From Hymenobacter crusticola (GTDB lineage: Bacteria > Bacteroidota > Bacteroidia > Cytophagales > Hymenobacteraceae), in the NCBI RefSeq assembly GCF_002154225.1, contig NZ_MTSE01000007.1:1-64000 (forward strand): 64,000 nt of DNA. Direction: 5' to 3'. The translations under genes and the position numbers were made by a program. This document shows positions 57,050 through 64,000 of this stretch, piece by piece; position 1 is the first letter of the stretch; every line of letters begins with the position of its first letter. Under the pieces are notes generated by a model. The model saw nothing but the letters and a program-made list of their open reading frames with translations, was not told where the DNA came from and did no database searches.

Positions 57050-58576
57050 ATGGAAACCTTAGTAGAAAGCACCACTCTCGTTGCCCGTCCGCAGTTCAAA
57101 GAGCACTACGATAACTTTATTGGTGGCAAATGGGTCGCCCCGGTGAAAGGCCAATACTTTGACAATCCGTCGCCCATCGATGGCAAGGCCTTTACCAAGG
57201 TAGCGCGCTCCACCAAAGAGGACATTGAGCTAGCCCTCGACGCAGCCCACGAAGCGTTTAAGACCTGGAAAAATACGTCGGCGACTACGCGCAGCAACAT
57301 GCTGATGAAGATTGCCGACCGCATCGAACAGCACCTAGAGCACCTAGCCGCCGTGGAGTGCGTGGAAAACGGCAAAGCCATTCGTGAAACCCTGAACGCC
57401 GACTTGCCGCTGGTAGTCGACCACTTTCGCTACTTCGGGGCCGTTATTCGGGCCGAGGAAGGCTCTGCTACCGAACTGAATGAGAACACATTGTCGTTGA
57501 TTATCAACGAGCCGCTGGGCGTAGTAGGCCAGATTATTCCCTGGAACTTCCCGCTGCTGATGGCTACTTGGAAGCTAGCCCCCGCGCTGGCTGCTGGCTG
57601 TTGCGTGGTGATGAAGCCCGCCGAACAAACGCCCGCCAGCATCATGGTGCTGATGGAGCTGATCGGGGACCTGATTCCGGCCGGCGTGGTAAACGTGGTG
57701 AATGGCTTCGGGCTGGAAGCCGGTAAGCCGCTGGCCTCGTCGCCGCGCATCCAGAAGGTGTCGTTTACGGGTGAAACCACCACGGGCCGCCTTATCATGC
57801 AGTACGCTTCTGAGAACATCATCCCCGTGACGATGGAGCTAGGCGGCAAGTCGCCTAATATCTTCTTCAAGAGCGTGATGGATGCCGACGACGACTTCCT
57901 CGACAAAGCCATTGAAGGCGCCGTCATGTTCGCCCTGAACCAAGGCGAAATCTGCACGTGCCCTTCGCGCATGCTGATTCAGGAAGATATTTACGACGAG
58001 TTTATTGCCCGCGTCATTGAGCGCGTGAAAGCCATTAAGCTAGGCAACCCGCTCGACAAGGAAACCATGATGGGCGCCCAGGCCAGCAACGACCAGTTCG
58101 AGAAAATCCTGAGCTACCTCGAAATTGGCAAGGACGAAGGCGCCGAAGTGCTGGTTGGCGGCGACGCGTACCACCAGGAAGACGGCGCCCTTGCGGAAGG
58201 CTACTACATTCAGCCCACCGTGTTCCGCGGCCACAACAAGATGCGTATCTTCCAGGAGGAAATTTTCGGCCCGGTGGTGTCCGTTACCACGTTCAAAACC
58301 GTGGAAGAAGCCCTCGAAATTGCCAACGACACACTCTACGGCCTAGGTGCCGGCGTATGGAGCCGCGACGCGCACGAGCTGTACCAAGTGCCGCGCACCA
58401 TTCAAGCGGGCCGCGTGTGGGTGAACTGCTACCACGACTACCCCGCTGGTGCCCCATTTGGCGGTTACAAGAAGTCAGGTTTTGGCCGCGAGAACCACAA
58501 GATGATGCTGGAGCACTATCGCCAAAGCAAGAACATGCTGATTTCCTACAGCCAGCAGAAGCTAGGTTTCTTCTAG
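57050..58576 (+). CDS. aldehyde dehydrogenase (acetaldehyde/ExaC-AcoD type)
   Basis: 508 aa. NAD-dependent class: NIIPVTMELGGKSPN with the general-base Glu, and FALNQGEICTCPSRMLIQ with the catalytic Cys (TCPS wording is typical of the ExaC/AcoD group). Other motifs are IIPWNFPLLMATWKLAPALAAG, EIFGPVVSVTTF and NCYHDYPAGAPFGGYKKSGFGRENHKM. It oxidises short aldehydes such as acetaldehyde to acids. Regulated probably by the divergent AraC protein. A small secreted protein and a DUF779 protein follow; DUF779 often accompanies this enzyme. Confidence 0.94.
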   Translation: METLVESTTLVARPQFKEHYDNFIGGKWVAPVKGQYFDNPSPIDGKAFTKVARSTKEDIELALDAAHEAFKTWKNTSATTRSNMLMKIADRIEQHLEHLAAVECVENGKAIRETLNADLPLVVDHFRYFGAVIRAEEGSATELNENTLSLIINEPLGVVGQIIPWNFPLLMATWKLAPALAAGCCVVMKPAEQTPASIMVLMELIGDLIPAGVVNVVNGFGLEAGKPLASSPRIQKVSFTGETTTGRLIMQYASENIIPVTMELGGKSPNIFFKSVMDADDDFLDKAIEGAVMFALNQGEICTCPSRMLIQEDIYDEFIARVIERVKAIKLGNPLDKETMMGAQASNDQFEKILSYLEIGKDEGAEVLVGGDAYHQEDGALAEGYYIQPTVFRGHNKMRIFQEEIFGPVVSVTTFKTVEEALEIANDTLYGLGAGVWSRDAHELYQVPRTIQAGRVWVNCYHDYPAGAPFGGYKKSGFGRENHKMMLEHYRQSKNMLISYSQQKLGFF

Positions 58577-58610
58577 GAAGCTAGCGAGTTCCGGCTAGAA
58601 CGTTGAAAGC

Positions 58611-58715
58611 AGACCGTCATGCTGAGCTTGTCGAAGCATCTCTACCGCAGTGCTAACTTCAACAGTAGCGCAACGAGGCGATAGAGATGCTTCAACAAGC
58701 TCAGCATGACGGTCT
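58611..58715. repeat. 38-bp-arm intergenic palindrome (CATGCTGAGC family), copy 3
   Basis: Left arm 58611-58648 is identical to the left arm at 2194-2231. The right arm 58678-58715 pairs with two mismatches. The 29-nt loop is unrelated to that at 2232-2261. It lies in the 228-base gap after the aldehyde dehydrogenase gene. Confidence 0.92.
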
Positions 58716-58804
58716 ACTATATAGCTACTAGGCCCTAGCAAGCATCTTTCTACTAATGATTTGCGTCTCTATTGTACGTTACGGTCACTTAGTATTATCT
58801 GCTC

Positions 58805-59152
58805 ATGAAACGCTTGCCAATTCTTCTGGCATTAGGTTGTGTATCCTTCGCCACTCACGCGCAACTGCTGCCTGTTCCAGGCAAACTGAACCCAGATTGG
58901 ACGCTACAAAAAGCCGAGGTGCAAACCGATAACGGGGTATTTCGGCAACTGCCACCTGCCACCGACCAGATGCTCAATAGCTTGAAAAGCATATCCAGCA
59001 GTGGCAATCGTCATTACCACTGGGATGCTCAGCAGCAGCTAGCGTACCAATGGCTGAGTCAACCAAATAGCGGTAGCATAGCCCCCGATAAGCAGGTAGT
59101 GGTGCGCGATGAGCGAACGAGCACCGTGTACACGTTCACGCGTAAAAAGTAG
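58805..59152 (+). CDS. small secreted protein of unknown function
   Basis: 115 aa with a signal peptide (RLPILLALGCVSFATHAQ). The mature part is polar: KLNPDWTLQKAEVQTDNGVFRQLPPATDQML, SSSGNRHYHWDAQQQLAYQWL and the end VVVRDERTSTVYTFTRKK. No family is recognised. It lies between the aldehyde dehydrogenase and DUF779 genes on the same strand, but separated from the former by a palindrome. Confidence 0.65.
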   Translation: MKRLPILLALGCVSFATHAQLLPVPGKLNPDWTLQKAEVQTDNGVFRQLPPATDQMLNSLKSISSSGNRHYHWDAQQQLAYQWLSQPNSGSIAPDKQVVVRDERTSTVYTFTRKK

Positions 59153-59182
59153 CTGGCTACCACCTCCTTTCTTACCCCACCA

Positions 59183-59587
59183 ATGTCTTCTGAACTCATC
59201 CCACGCGTCCTCGTTACGCCCGCCGCCGAGGCCCTAATCGATATTCTGCGCGACGAGCACGGCCCGCTCATGTTTCACCAGAGCGGCGGCTGTTGCGACG
59301 GTTCTTCGCCCATGTGCTTTGCGGCCGGCGAGTTCAAGGTGGGCACCAACGACGTGTGGCTCGGCCGCATCCATGGCTGCGACTTCTTTATGAGCGCCAG
59401 CCAGTTTGAGTATTGGAAACACACCCAGCTAACCGTTGACGTGACGAAAGGCCGGGGGGCTAGCTTTTCGCTGGAAATTCCGCACGGCGTCCGTTTCCTG
59501 ATCCGCTCTCGCATGTTCACGCAGGAGGAAGAAGCCAACCTAGAGCCGGTATTTGATGGCGAGGAATACCCAAATTTTGCAGGCTGA
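59183..59587 (+). CDS. DUF779 protein
   Basis: 134 aa. DUF779 signature: LMFHQSGGCCDGSSPMCF near residue 33, IHGCDFFMSASQFEYWKHTQLTVDV, then GRGASFSLEIPHGVRFLIRSRMF. The paired Cys residues and following His/Cys suggest metal binding. DUF779 genes occur next to NAD-dependent aldehyde dehydrogenases in many phyla, as here; a helper or maturation role is inferred from this linkage only. Confidence 0.9.
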   Translation: MSSELIPRVLVTPAAEALIDILRDEHGPLMFHQSGGCCDGSSPMCFAAGEFKVGTNDVWLGRIHGCDFFMSASQFEYWKHTQLTVDVTKGRGASFSLEIPHGVRFLIRSRMFTQEEEANLEPVFDGEEYPNFAG

Positions 59588-59761
59588 TCGAGTATAACTC
59601 CGTAGCAGCTAGGATTTATACGTAACAGAATCTCCAAAATTCTATTGCGAAAACCCGTATTTCCCGGATCGTTGAAGCCGCGCAGAGAGGCGTATAGACA
59701 GCAAAACCGTTGGCATGCATACCAACGGTAGTTGTTTTTCACACCTAACGTCCCTCTCACC

Positions 59762-60670
59762 ATGTTCTATCACGACCGAGAACTCCAGTACAAAGTGCGC
59801 GTAGATAAGCCCAACCCTGTATTTGCTCGCATGTTGCAGCAAGCCATTGGTGGCATCGAAGGCGAAATTCGCGTTTGTTTGCAGTACCTGTTTCAAGCGT
59901 GGGGTTCACGGGGCCCGGTGAAGTACCGCGACATGTTGCTGGAGACCGGCACCGAGGAAATTGCCCACATCGAAATGCTAGCCACGGCCGTAGCGCTCAA
60001 CCTCGAAGGCGCTCCTATGAGCATGCAGGATGAGTTTGCGAAGGATAAAGTAGTAGGCGCCATCATGGGCGGCATGGATCCTCGCCATATTCTTTCGGCC
60101 GGTATGTCGGCCCTAGCTACGGATGCCAACGGTGTGCCTTTTAATGGCTCGTGGGTAGTAGGCAGCGGCAACATTGTGGCTGATATGTACACCAACGTAG
60201 CCGCCGAAAGCACCGGCCGCACCCTAGCCACCCGTCTTTGGGAAATGACCGACGACCCCGGCATGAAAGATATGCTGGCCTTCCTCATCGCCCGCGACAC
60301 TATGCACCAAAACCAGTGGATGGCAGTGATTGAAGAAAATGGCGGCCTAAATGCGATGCCGATTCCGAACAGCTTCCCCCAGAGCGAAGAAGTACAAGGC
60401 TTCAACTACGCTTTCGTGAGCACCTACGTCGGTAACGAACCCACCCCGGCTGGTCGTTGGGTATCAGGGCCGTCGATAGATGGCAAAGGTGAGTTCCATC
60501 TGGAAAAAGCAGCGCCTCTCGGTGGTGTGCCCGTACTAGCGCCTCCGGACCCACGCGGCCACGCCCAGAAAGAACAAATGACAACTACGGACTCAGCGAT
60601 GGGTACCATCAGCGACAAAGTAAGAGGTACGCTAAGCGGTAGCGGCAGCCACAACAGCGACGCTGTGTAA
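59762..60670 (+). CDS. manganese catalase
   Basis: 302 aa from the ATG giving MFYHDRELQYKVRVDKP, the family start; the longer frame from 59732 is rejected. The di-manganese ligands can be placed: Glu35 (GGIEGEI), Glu66 and His69 (GTEEIAHIEM), Glu149 (VAAESTGR) and His182 (ARDTMHQNQW). The C-terminal part includes GRWVSGPSIDGKGEF and a Ser/Gly-rich tail. It breaks down hydrogen peroxide without heme. Perfect bidirectional terminator behind it. Single gene. Confidence 0.95.
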   Translation: MFYHDRELQYKVRVDKPNPVFARMLQQAIGGIEGEIRVCLQYLFQAWGSRGPVKYRDMLLETGTEEIAHIEMLATAVALNLEGAPMSMQDEFAKDKVVGAIMGGMDPRHILSAGMSALATDANGVPFNGSWVVGSGNIVADMYTNVAAESTGRTLATRLWEMTDDPGMKDMLAFLIARDTMHQNQWMAVIEENGGLNAMPIPNSFPQSEEVQGFNYAFVSTYVGNEPTPAGRWVSGPSIDGKGEFHLEKAAPLGGVPVLAPPDPRGHAQKEQMTTTDSAMGTISDKVRGTLSGSGSHNSDAV

Positions 60671-60697
60671 GCGGCTGACTTTGCCCTTCAATACAGT

Positions 60698-60733
60698 AAA
60701 GAGCCCCAACTACCTAGGTAGTTGGGGCTCTTT
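60698..60733. terminator. perfect bidirectional terminator between katM-type and YedY-type genes
   Basis: A 36-bp perfect palindrome beginning AAAGAGCCCCAACTAC, with CTAG at its centre, flanked by A and T runs. Confidence 0.93.
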
Positions 60734-60746
60734 GTTTGAGAGGTGT

Positions 60747-61553
60747 TTAGTGGCCGGCATTCCAGTCGTAGCCGCGGTCGGCCCAGTAGTCGGCGGGCCG
60801 CTGGTCTAGGAACTGGATGGTGCCGATGCGCTTGAGGTACTTGATGCCATACTTCACCGGCATGGCCAAGCGTAGGGGCGCGCCGTGCGTGATGCTGAGC
60901 GGTTCGCCGTTCATCTCGTAGCACAGCAGCGTTTGGGGGTGCATGGCACTGGCAATGTCGAGGCCAACATAGTAGGCGTTGTCGGGCGTAGTCACGCGTA
61001 CGTAGGGCGCTAGTGCATCGGCACTGGTGGCTGTGGCAGCGCCGTTGGACGTAGCCAGCCCGTATTTATCGGCAAAATCGGAGAAGCGAGCCCCAGCCCA
61101 GTTCACGACCACGCTCCAACCTTCGATGCACTTCAGCTCCGTGGTGATTTCGACACGCGGGAGGGCTTTGATGTCTTCGAGGGAAAAGGTTCGGACCTGT
61201 TTAGGGTCAGCATAAGCGCTGACCTGCAAGCGCCAAGCCGCGGGGTCAAATTCGCCGCGCATGCCGATTTTGCCATTCACGCGCGGCTCCCGCACCAAGT
61301 GCTTCGGAAACACAGGGGCTAGGTGGGCATTGCTGAAATACTCGCCAGCTAGCTTGCCGTTGGCATCGAGCACGGTGCGCAGGGGGCGCGGAATGCCGGC
61401 TTCTTTCGGTTGCGAGACCAGCCAGCGCCAGCCACCTAGGCTCGCTAAAGCAGCTGCTCCCGCTACCAAGAAGGCCCGCCGCGAGCGGCTAGCAGCTTCA
61501 CGTTGTACTTGCTCGTCGGGGGGGGAGCTGGGATTTTGCGGAGTATTGGCCAT
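60747..61553 (-). CDS. YedY/MsrP-like molybdopterin-dependent oxidoreductase
   Basis: 268 aa. Twin-arginine signal SRSRRAFLVAGAAALASLGG near residues 22-41. Sulfite-oxidase-fold molybdopterin domain: the Mo-ligand cysteine is in ELKCIEGWSVVVNWAGARFSDF; further motifs are VRTFSLEDIKALPRVEI, YYVGLDIASAMHPQTLLCYEMNGEPLSITHGAPLRLAMPVKYGIKYLKRIGTI. It is exported folded. The upstream gene (61559-62269) encodes a cytochrome b that would supply electrons, giving an MsrPQ-like pair although the cytochrome is not MsrQ. The likely role is reduction of oxidised substrates in the periplasm. Confidence 0.9.
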   Translation of the reverse strand: MANTPQNPSSPPDEQVQREAASRSRRAFLVAGAAALASLGGWRWLVSQPKEAGIPRPLRTVLDANGKLAGEYFSNAHLAPVFPKHLVREPRVNGKIGMRGEFDPAAWRLQVSAYADPKQVRTFSLEDIKALPRVEITTELKCIEGWSVVVNWAGARFSDFADKYGLATSNGAATATSADALAPYVRVTTPDNAYYVGLDIASAMHPQTLLCYEMNGEPLSITHGAPLRLAMPVKYGIKYLKRIGTIQFLDQRPADYWADRGYDWNAGH

Positions 61554-61558
61554 AAAAG

Positions 61559-62269
61559 CTAGATCGAAGAAGGAGCGGGGCGGTCGGCGGCGGGGGCCGT
61601 CGACGCTTGGGGCGCGGGCGTATCCACCACCTCAAAGCCCGCAATCATAGAGCGGAAGTTGTTCCAGCCGGCCCGCGCTACTTGCAGCACATGCACCACG
61701 AAAAACAGCACGTAGCCAATCGTGAGCACGAAGTGTTGGGCGCGAGCGGCTTCGTACCCTCCTAACAGTTGGGTGAGCCAAGCAAGTTGCGTGGGCTTGT
61801 AAATAGCTAGGCCCGTGAGCAAGGAGCCGATGCCCATGAGCAGAACAGCTGTGTAGGCAATGCGCTGGGCCCCATTGTATTTGCGCACGGGCGGCTCCGT
61901 TTTGCGCAAACCTAGGTCGTGCAGCGTTACCTGCCACGCTTCGCGGAACGAATGGCGATTGGGCAACAAGTAGCGCCATTCGCCAGAAAGAAACGTGTAG
62001 GCCATGTACAGCACGCCATTGATGACGAACAGCCACATAAACACAAAGTGCAGCGACATGCCCTCCGCTAGTCGAAACGGCACGTTCAGCGCTTTGTAAA
62101 AAGAATCGGGGAAAAAGCGGAAAAGTGTGGTTTTGCCCCAGCCAATACGGTAAATGTCGTTGGCCCAGTAGATGAGCAAGCCGCTCCAAATCATCAACAT
62201 CAGCACCGGAAAGTTGATCCAGTGAAACCAGCGGATAGCTAGGGGGTGCTTTTCTTTAAGCTGCTTCAT
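61559..62269 (-). CDS. cytochrome b/b6-like membrane protein, partner of the molybdoenzyme
   Basis: 236 aa from the ATG giving MKQLKEKHPLAIRWFHWINF. It has four or five membrane segments: FHWINFPVLMLMIWSGLLIYWA, LHFVFMWLFVINGVLYMAYTFL, RIAYTAVLLMGIGSLLTGLAIY and HFVLTIGYVLFFVVHVLQVA. Histidines at RWFHW, MSLHF, QHFVL and VHVLQVAR are candidate heme ligands, as in PF01292 cytochromes. The stop is five bases from the molybdoenzyme ATG, so the two are an operon transferring electrons from quinols. Confidence 0.9.
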   Translation of the reverse strand: MKQLKEKHPLAIRWFHWINFPVLMLMIWSGLLIYWANDIYRIGWGKTTLFRFFPDSFYKALNVPFRLAEGMSLHFVFMWLFVINGVLYMAYTFLSGEWRYLLPNRHSFREAWQVTLHDLGLRKTEPPVRKYNGAQRIAYTAVLLMGIGSLLTGLAIYKPTQLAWLTQLLGGYEAARAQHFVLTIGYVLFFVVHVLQVARAGWNNFRSMIAGFEVVDTPAPQASTAPAADRPAPSSI

Positions 62270-62333
62270 AGGGTGAACTGTACGTAATTCAGGCAAGCTC
62301 AGCTTTGTGAGAAGGAAAGTTTATCCCGAGCGG

Positions 62334-62450
62334 TGTAGAGGCGCAATATTTTGCGTCTTGTCGTTGCTGTGGTTTACGGCGCATCGTTCTGAACCAGCTA
62401 GTTCTAGGCCCATCGTTCAACGCGGAGACGCAAAATATTGCGTCTCTACA
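62334..62450. repeat. long palindrome (TGTAGAG family copy 2)
   Basis: Arms 62334-62358 and 62426-62450 (25 bp) pair with one mismatch; the loop of 67 nt contains GTTCTGAACC and GTTCAACG. The outer ends TGTAGAG/CTCTACA match the element at 1191-1297. The right arm holds the stop codon of pbpC. Confidence 0.85.
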
Positions 62451-64000
62451 TCTCCGTAACCGTCACTTGGATATCGGTGTTTCGGCCGTGGTCGTCGGCG
62501 CAGGAGATTTTTAGCGGGCCGGGTGGCGGTTGAAAAAATACGCGTTCTGAGGCCGAAGCGGCCCGCAGAAACCGGTCGTTGACGTACCAATACACTTGCC
62601 GTACCTCATTGTCGGCGGCGCAGCTAAGCAGCAACTGTTGCTTCTCGTGGCGATTGAGCACGTATTCGGTGTTCGCCAAGGGCGACGTGATGCTAGGTGC
62701 CCGCTCCGTGCCGCCACGCACCAACTGACAGCCGGGATTGTGGGGCGGCAAGCGATGGTACGGAATGCCCTGCGTTTCCTTGTAGGCTAACACCTCCGGC
62801 AGCATATTAGGGTAGAGCTCGCGCCGAAAACCCGTCGCGGGCGCGCAGGCTCGGCAGTACGCATACTGTCCGTCGGCCGACACGAGCACTTCTTTCTGGT
62901 GCTGGCAGCGCTGGGTGGAGGAAGTGCCGGGCAGGAAATAGTCGATGATTTGGTTGGGGCAATGCTCGCCGGGCAGCAGACCCGTTTCGGCGCACACCAG
63001 CCGAAAGTCGAGGGAGGCGGGTGGCTGGAACCAGTCGTTGGGCGAGTTGTAGGCGATGGTGTTAAACAGGTCGAATAGCAACGGCGTGGCTACGTCGGCA
63101 CCCGTGAGAGCCGGCGCGCCTTGTCCGCTGAAGTTGCCTACCCACACGCCAATGGTGTACTCGCGGTTGTAGCCGATGCTCCAGGCGTCGCGGCGGCCGT
63201 AGCTGGTGCCGGTTTTCCAGGCCACTTTCGGCAGGCGCATGCTGCTTTGGTAGTTGATGGGTAAGTCGGGGCGCGTAAGCTGGCTGAGGATGTCGGTAAC
63301 GAGGAAGGCCGAGGCGTCGGAAACCAGTGCAGTGCCTTTAGGAGCTAGGTTCTTCGCAGATGGGCGAGTGCTAGGCGAGGATCGGGTCCACCGCAGCGGG
63401 GCGTACTTGCCGCTATTGGCCAAGGTCACGTACAGGTTCGTCAACTCCTCTAAGCTAGCCCCGCAACCACCCAGGATGCTCGACAGGCCGAGCTGTGTCC
63501 GGTTCTGCGTGACGCTTTGGAAATCTGCTTCGCGCAGCTTATCGGTGAACGTGGGCACGCCCATTTCAGAGAGTACGCGCACGGCCGGGATGTTGAGGGA
63601 ATGCGCTAGGGCGCGCTCCAACGTCACTTCGCCGTTGCAATGCTTGTCGAAGTTCTCGGGCTGGTAACCGCCGAAGTTGGTGGGCACGTCGGGTAGCACG
63701 AGCTTGGGCGTGAGCAGGCCACGGTCCATGGCTAGGGCGTAAAGAAACGGCTTGAGCGTGCTGCCCGGCGAGCGAACCGCTTGAATACCATCGACCTGCC
63801 CTTGGTTGAAAGCATCCTGGAAATCGGCGGAGCCAACGTACGCTTCCACCGCCCGCGTGCGGTTGTTGATGACCAGCACCGCCGCGTTGGAAATACCTAG
63901 CTCGTGCAGGCGGCGCACGTAGTTGCGCGTGAGGTCTTCGGCCTTGGCTTGCTTGCTGCGGTTGAGGGTAGAAGCGACAATCGCCTCGTGCGGAAGCTGC
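62446..64000 (-). CDS. pbpC: penicillin-binding protein 1C, C-terminal part (5' end beyond the window)
   Basis: 518 codons are visible; the frame stays open to base 64000, so the N-terminal glycosyltransferase domain lies outside. The transpeptidase domain has SxxK in GSTLKPFLYAL, SxN in HSLNIPAVRV and KTG in WKTGTSYGRRDAW. After it comes the Cys-containing linker (CAETGLLPGEHCPNQI, CQHQKEV, YCRAC) and the C-terminal BiPBP_C domain (SITSPLANTEYVLNRHEKQQLLLSCAADNEVRQVYWYVND). PBP1C polymerises and cross-links peptidoglycan. The alpha-2-macroglobulin gene that often pairs with pbpC is not in view and may be upstream. Confidence 0.92.
   Translation of the reverse strand, partial: QLPHEAIVASTLNRSKQAKAEDLTRNYVRRLHELGISNAAVLVINNRTRAVEAYVGSADFQDAFNQGQVDGIQAVRSPGSTLKPFLYALAMDRGLLTPKLVLPDVPTNFGGYQPENFDKHCNGEVTLERALAHSLNIPAVRVLSEMGVPTFTDKLREADFQSVTQNRTQLGLSSILGGCGASLEELTNLYVTLANSGKYAPLRWTRSSPSTRPSAKNLAPKGTALVSDASAFLVTDILSQLTRPDLPINYQSSMRLPKVAWKTGTSYGRRDAWSIGYNREYTIGVWVGNFSGQGAPALTGADVATPLLFDLFNTIAYNSPNDWFQPPASLDFRLVCAETGLLPGEHCPNQIIDYFLPGTSSTQRCQHQKEVLVSADGQYAYCRACAPATGFRRELYPNMLPEVLAYKETQGIPYHRLPPHNPGCQLVRGGTERAPSITSPLANTEYVLNRHEKQQLLLSCAADNEVRQVYWYVNDRFLRAASASERVFFQPPPGPLKISCADDHGRNTDIQVTVTEM

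Noticed and set aside
1..64000. CRISPR array, tRNA, rRNA, prophage or transposase genes
   Set aside because: No regularly spaced repeats, no tRNA cloverleaf or CCA-type end in gaps, no integrase, capsid or DDE transposase motifs in any frame of notable size.

Overview
The window is a GC-rich chromosomal segment of a member of the Bacteroidota, most likely Hymenobacter or a close relative (family Hymenobacteraceae). The signs are: a type IX secretion C-terminal signal (21.9-23.1 kb), a TonB receptor with an N-terminal carboxypeptidase-regulatory domain paired with a DUF4249 lipoprotein, DUF502, 2TM and DUF1684 genes, promoter -7 elements of the Bacteroidota form TAnnTTTG, few Shine-Dalgarno sites, and the intergenic palindrome with the CATGCTGAGC core that is scattered through many genomes of this group. 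The genus is an inference. I see no prophage, transposase, CRISPR array, rRNA or tRNA.

Layout. 0-4 kb: a pectin/sugar-acid locus with the tail of a short-chain dehydrogenase, an LgoD-like zinc dehydrogenase, two tandem CE12 rhamnogalacturonan acetylesterases and a CE8 pectin methylesterase. There is no SusC/SusD pair, so it is not a classical PUL. 4-9 kb: tandem beta-barrel paralogues, a lipoprotein with the formylglycine-generating-enzyme active site, and two low-complexity secreted proteins. 9-16 kb: UvsE, a metallophosphoesterase, RadC and envelope hypotheticals. 15.6-21 kb: pheT - coiled coil - zapA - rny. 21-29 kb: two related lipoprotein barrels, a T9SS cargo protein, a flavin disulfide reductase, a HAD phosphatase, sucD, a CBS/cysteine synthase-like enzyme and a response regulator. 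29-39.6 kb: adenine deaminase, a 52-aa lipoprotein, cmk, ispH, DUF502, hydrolases, a macrodomain protein, a PQQ-type sugar dehydrogenase, a retropepsin-like/RimK pair and an OmpH-like protein. 39.9-48.3 kb: outer-membrane transport and assembly genes plus a CvfB-like protein. 48.6-52 kb: a radical-SAM DNA-modification/repair protein (TIGR03916 type) and its usual partner (TIGR03915 type), separated by a 55-aa ORF and an epoxide-hydrolase-like gene. 52-64 kb: RfbD, an S9 peptidase, a divergent AraC regulator/aldehyde dehydrogenase module with DUF779, manganese catalase, a YedY-like molybdoenzyme with its cytochrome b, and the C-terminal part of penicillin-binding protein 1C.

How genes work together. 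The first 4 kb would de-esterify pectin outside the cell and oxidise derived sugars inside. DNA repair (uvsE, radC, the TIGR03915/03916 pair) and peroxide defence (Mn catalase) suggest a stress-exposed, aerobic surface organism. The most interesting structural layers are genome-wide: a striking abundance of CTAG (Leu-Gly is repeatedly CTAGGT), several kinds of long palindromes placed at gene boundaries, and start codons four bases after a -7-like element, which suggests leaderless transcripts. The best candidate for an under-described system is the TIGR03916/03915 locus, with a perfect palindrome six bases before the second gene. Many start codons were moved from the longest ORF to an internal ATG or GTG that fits a signal peptide, promoter or family start.
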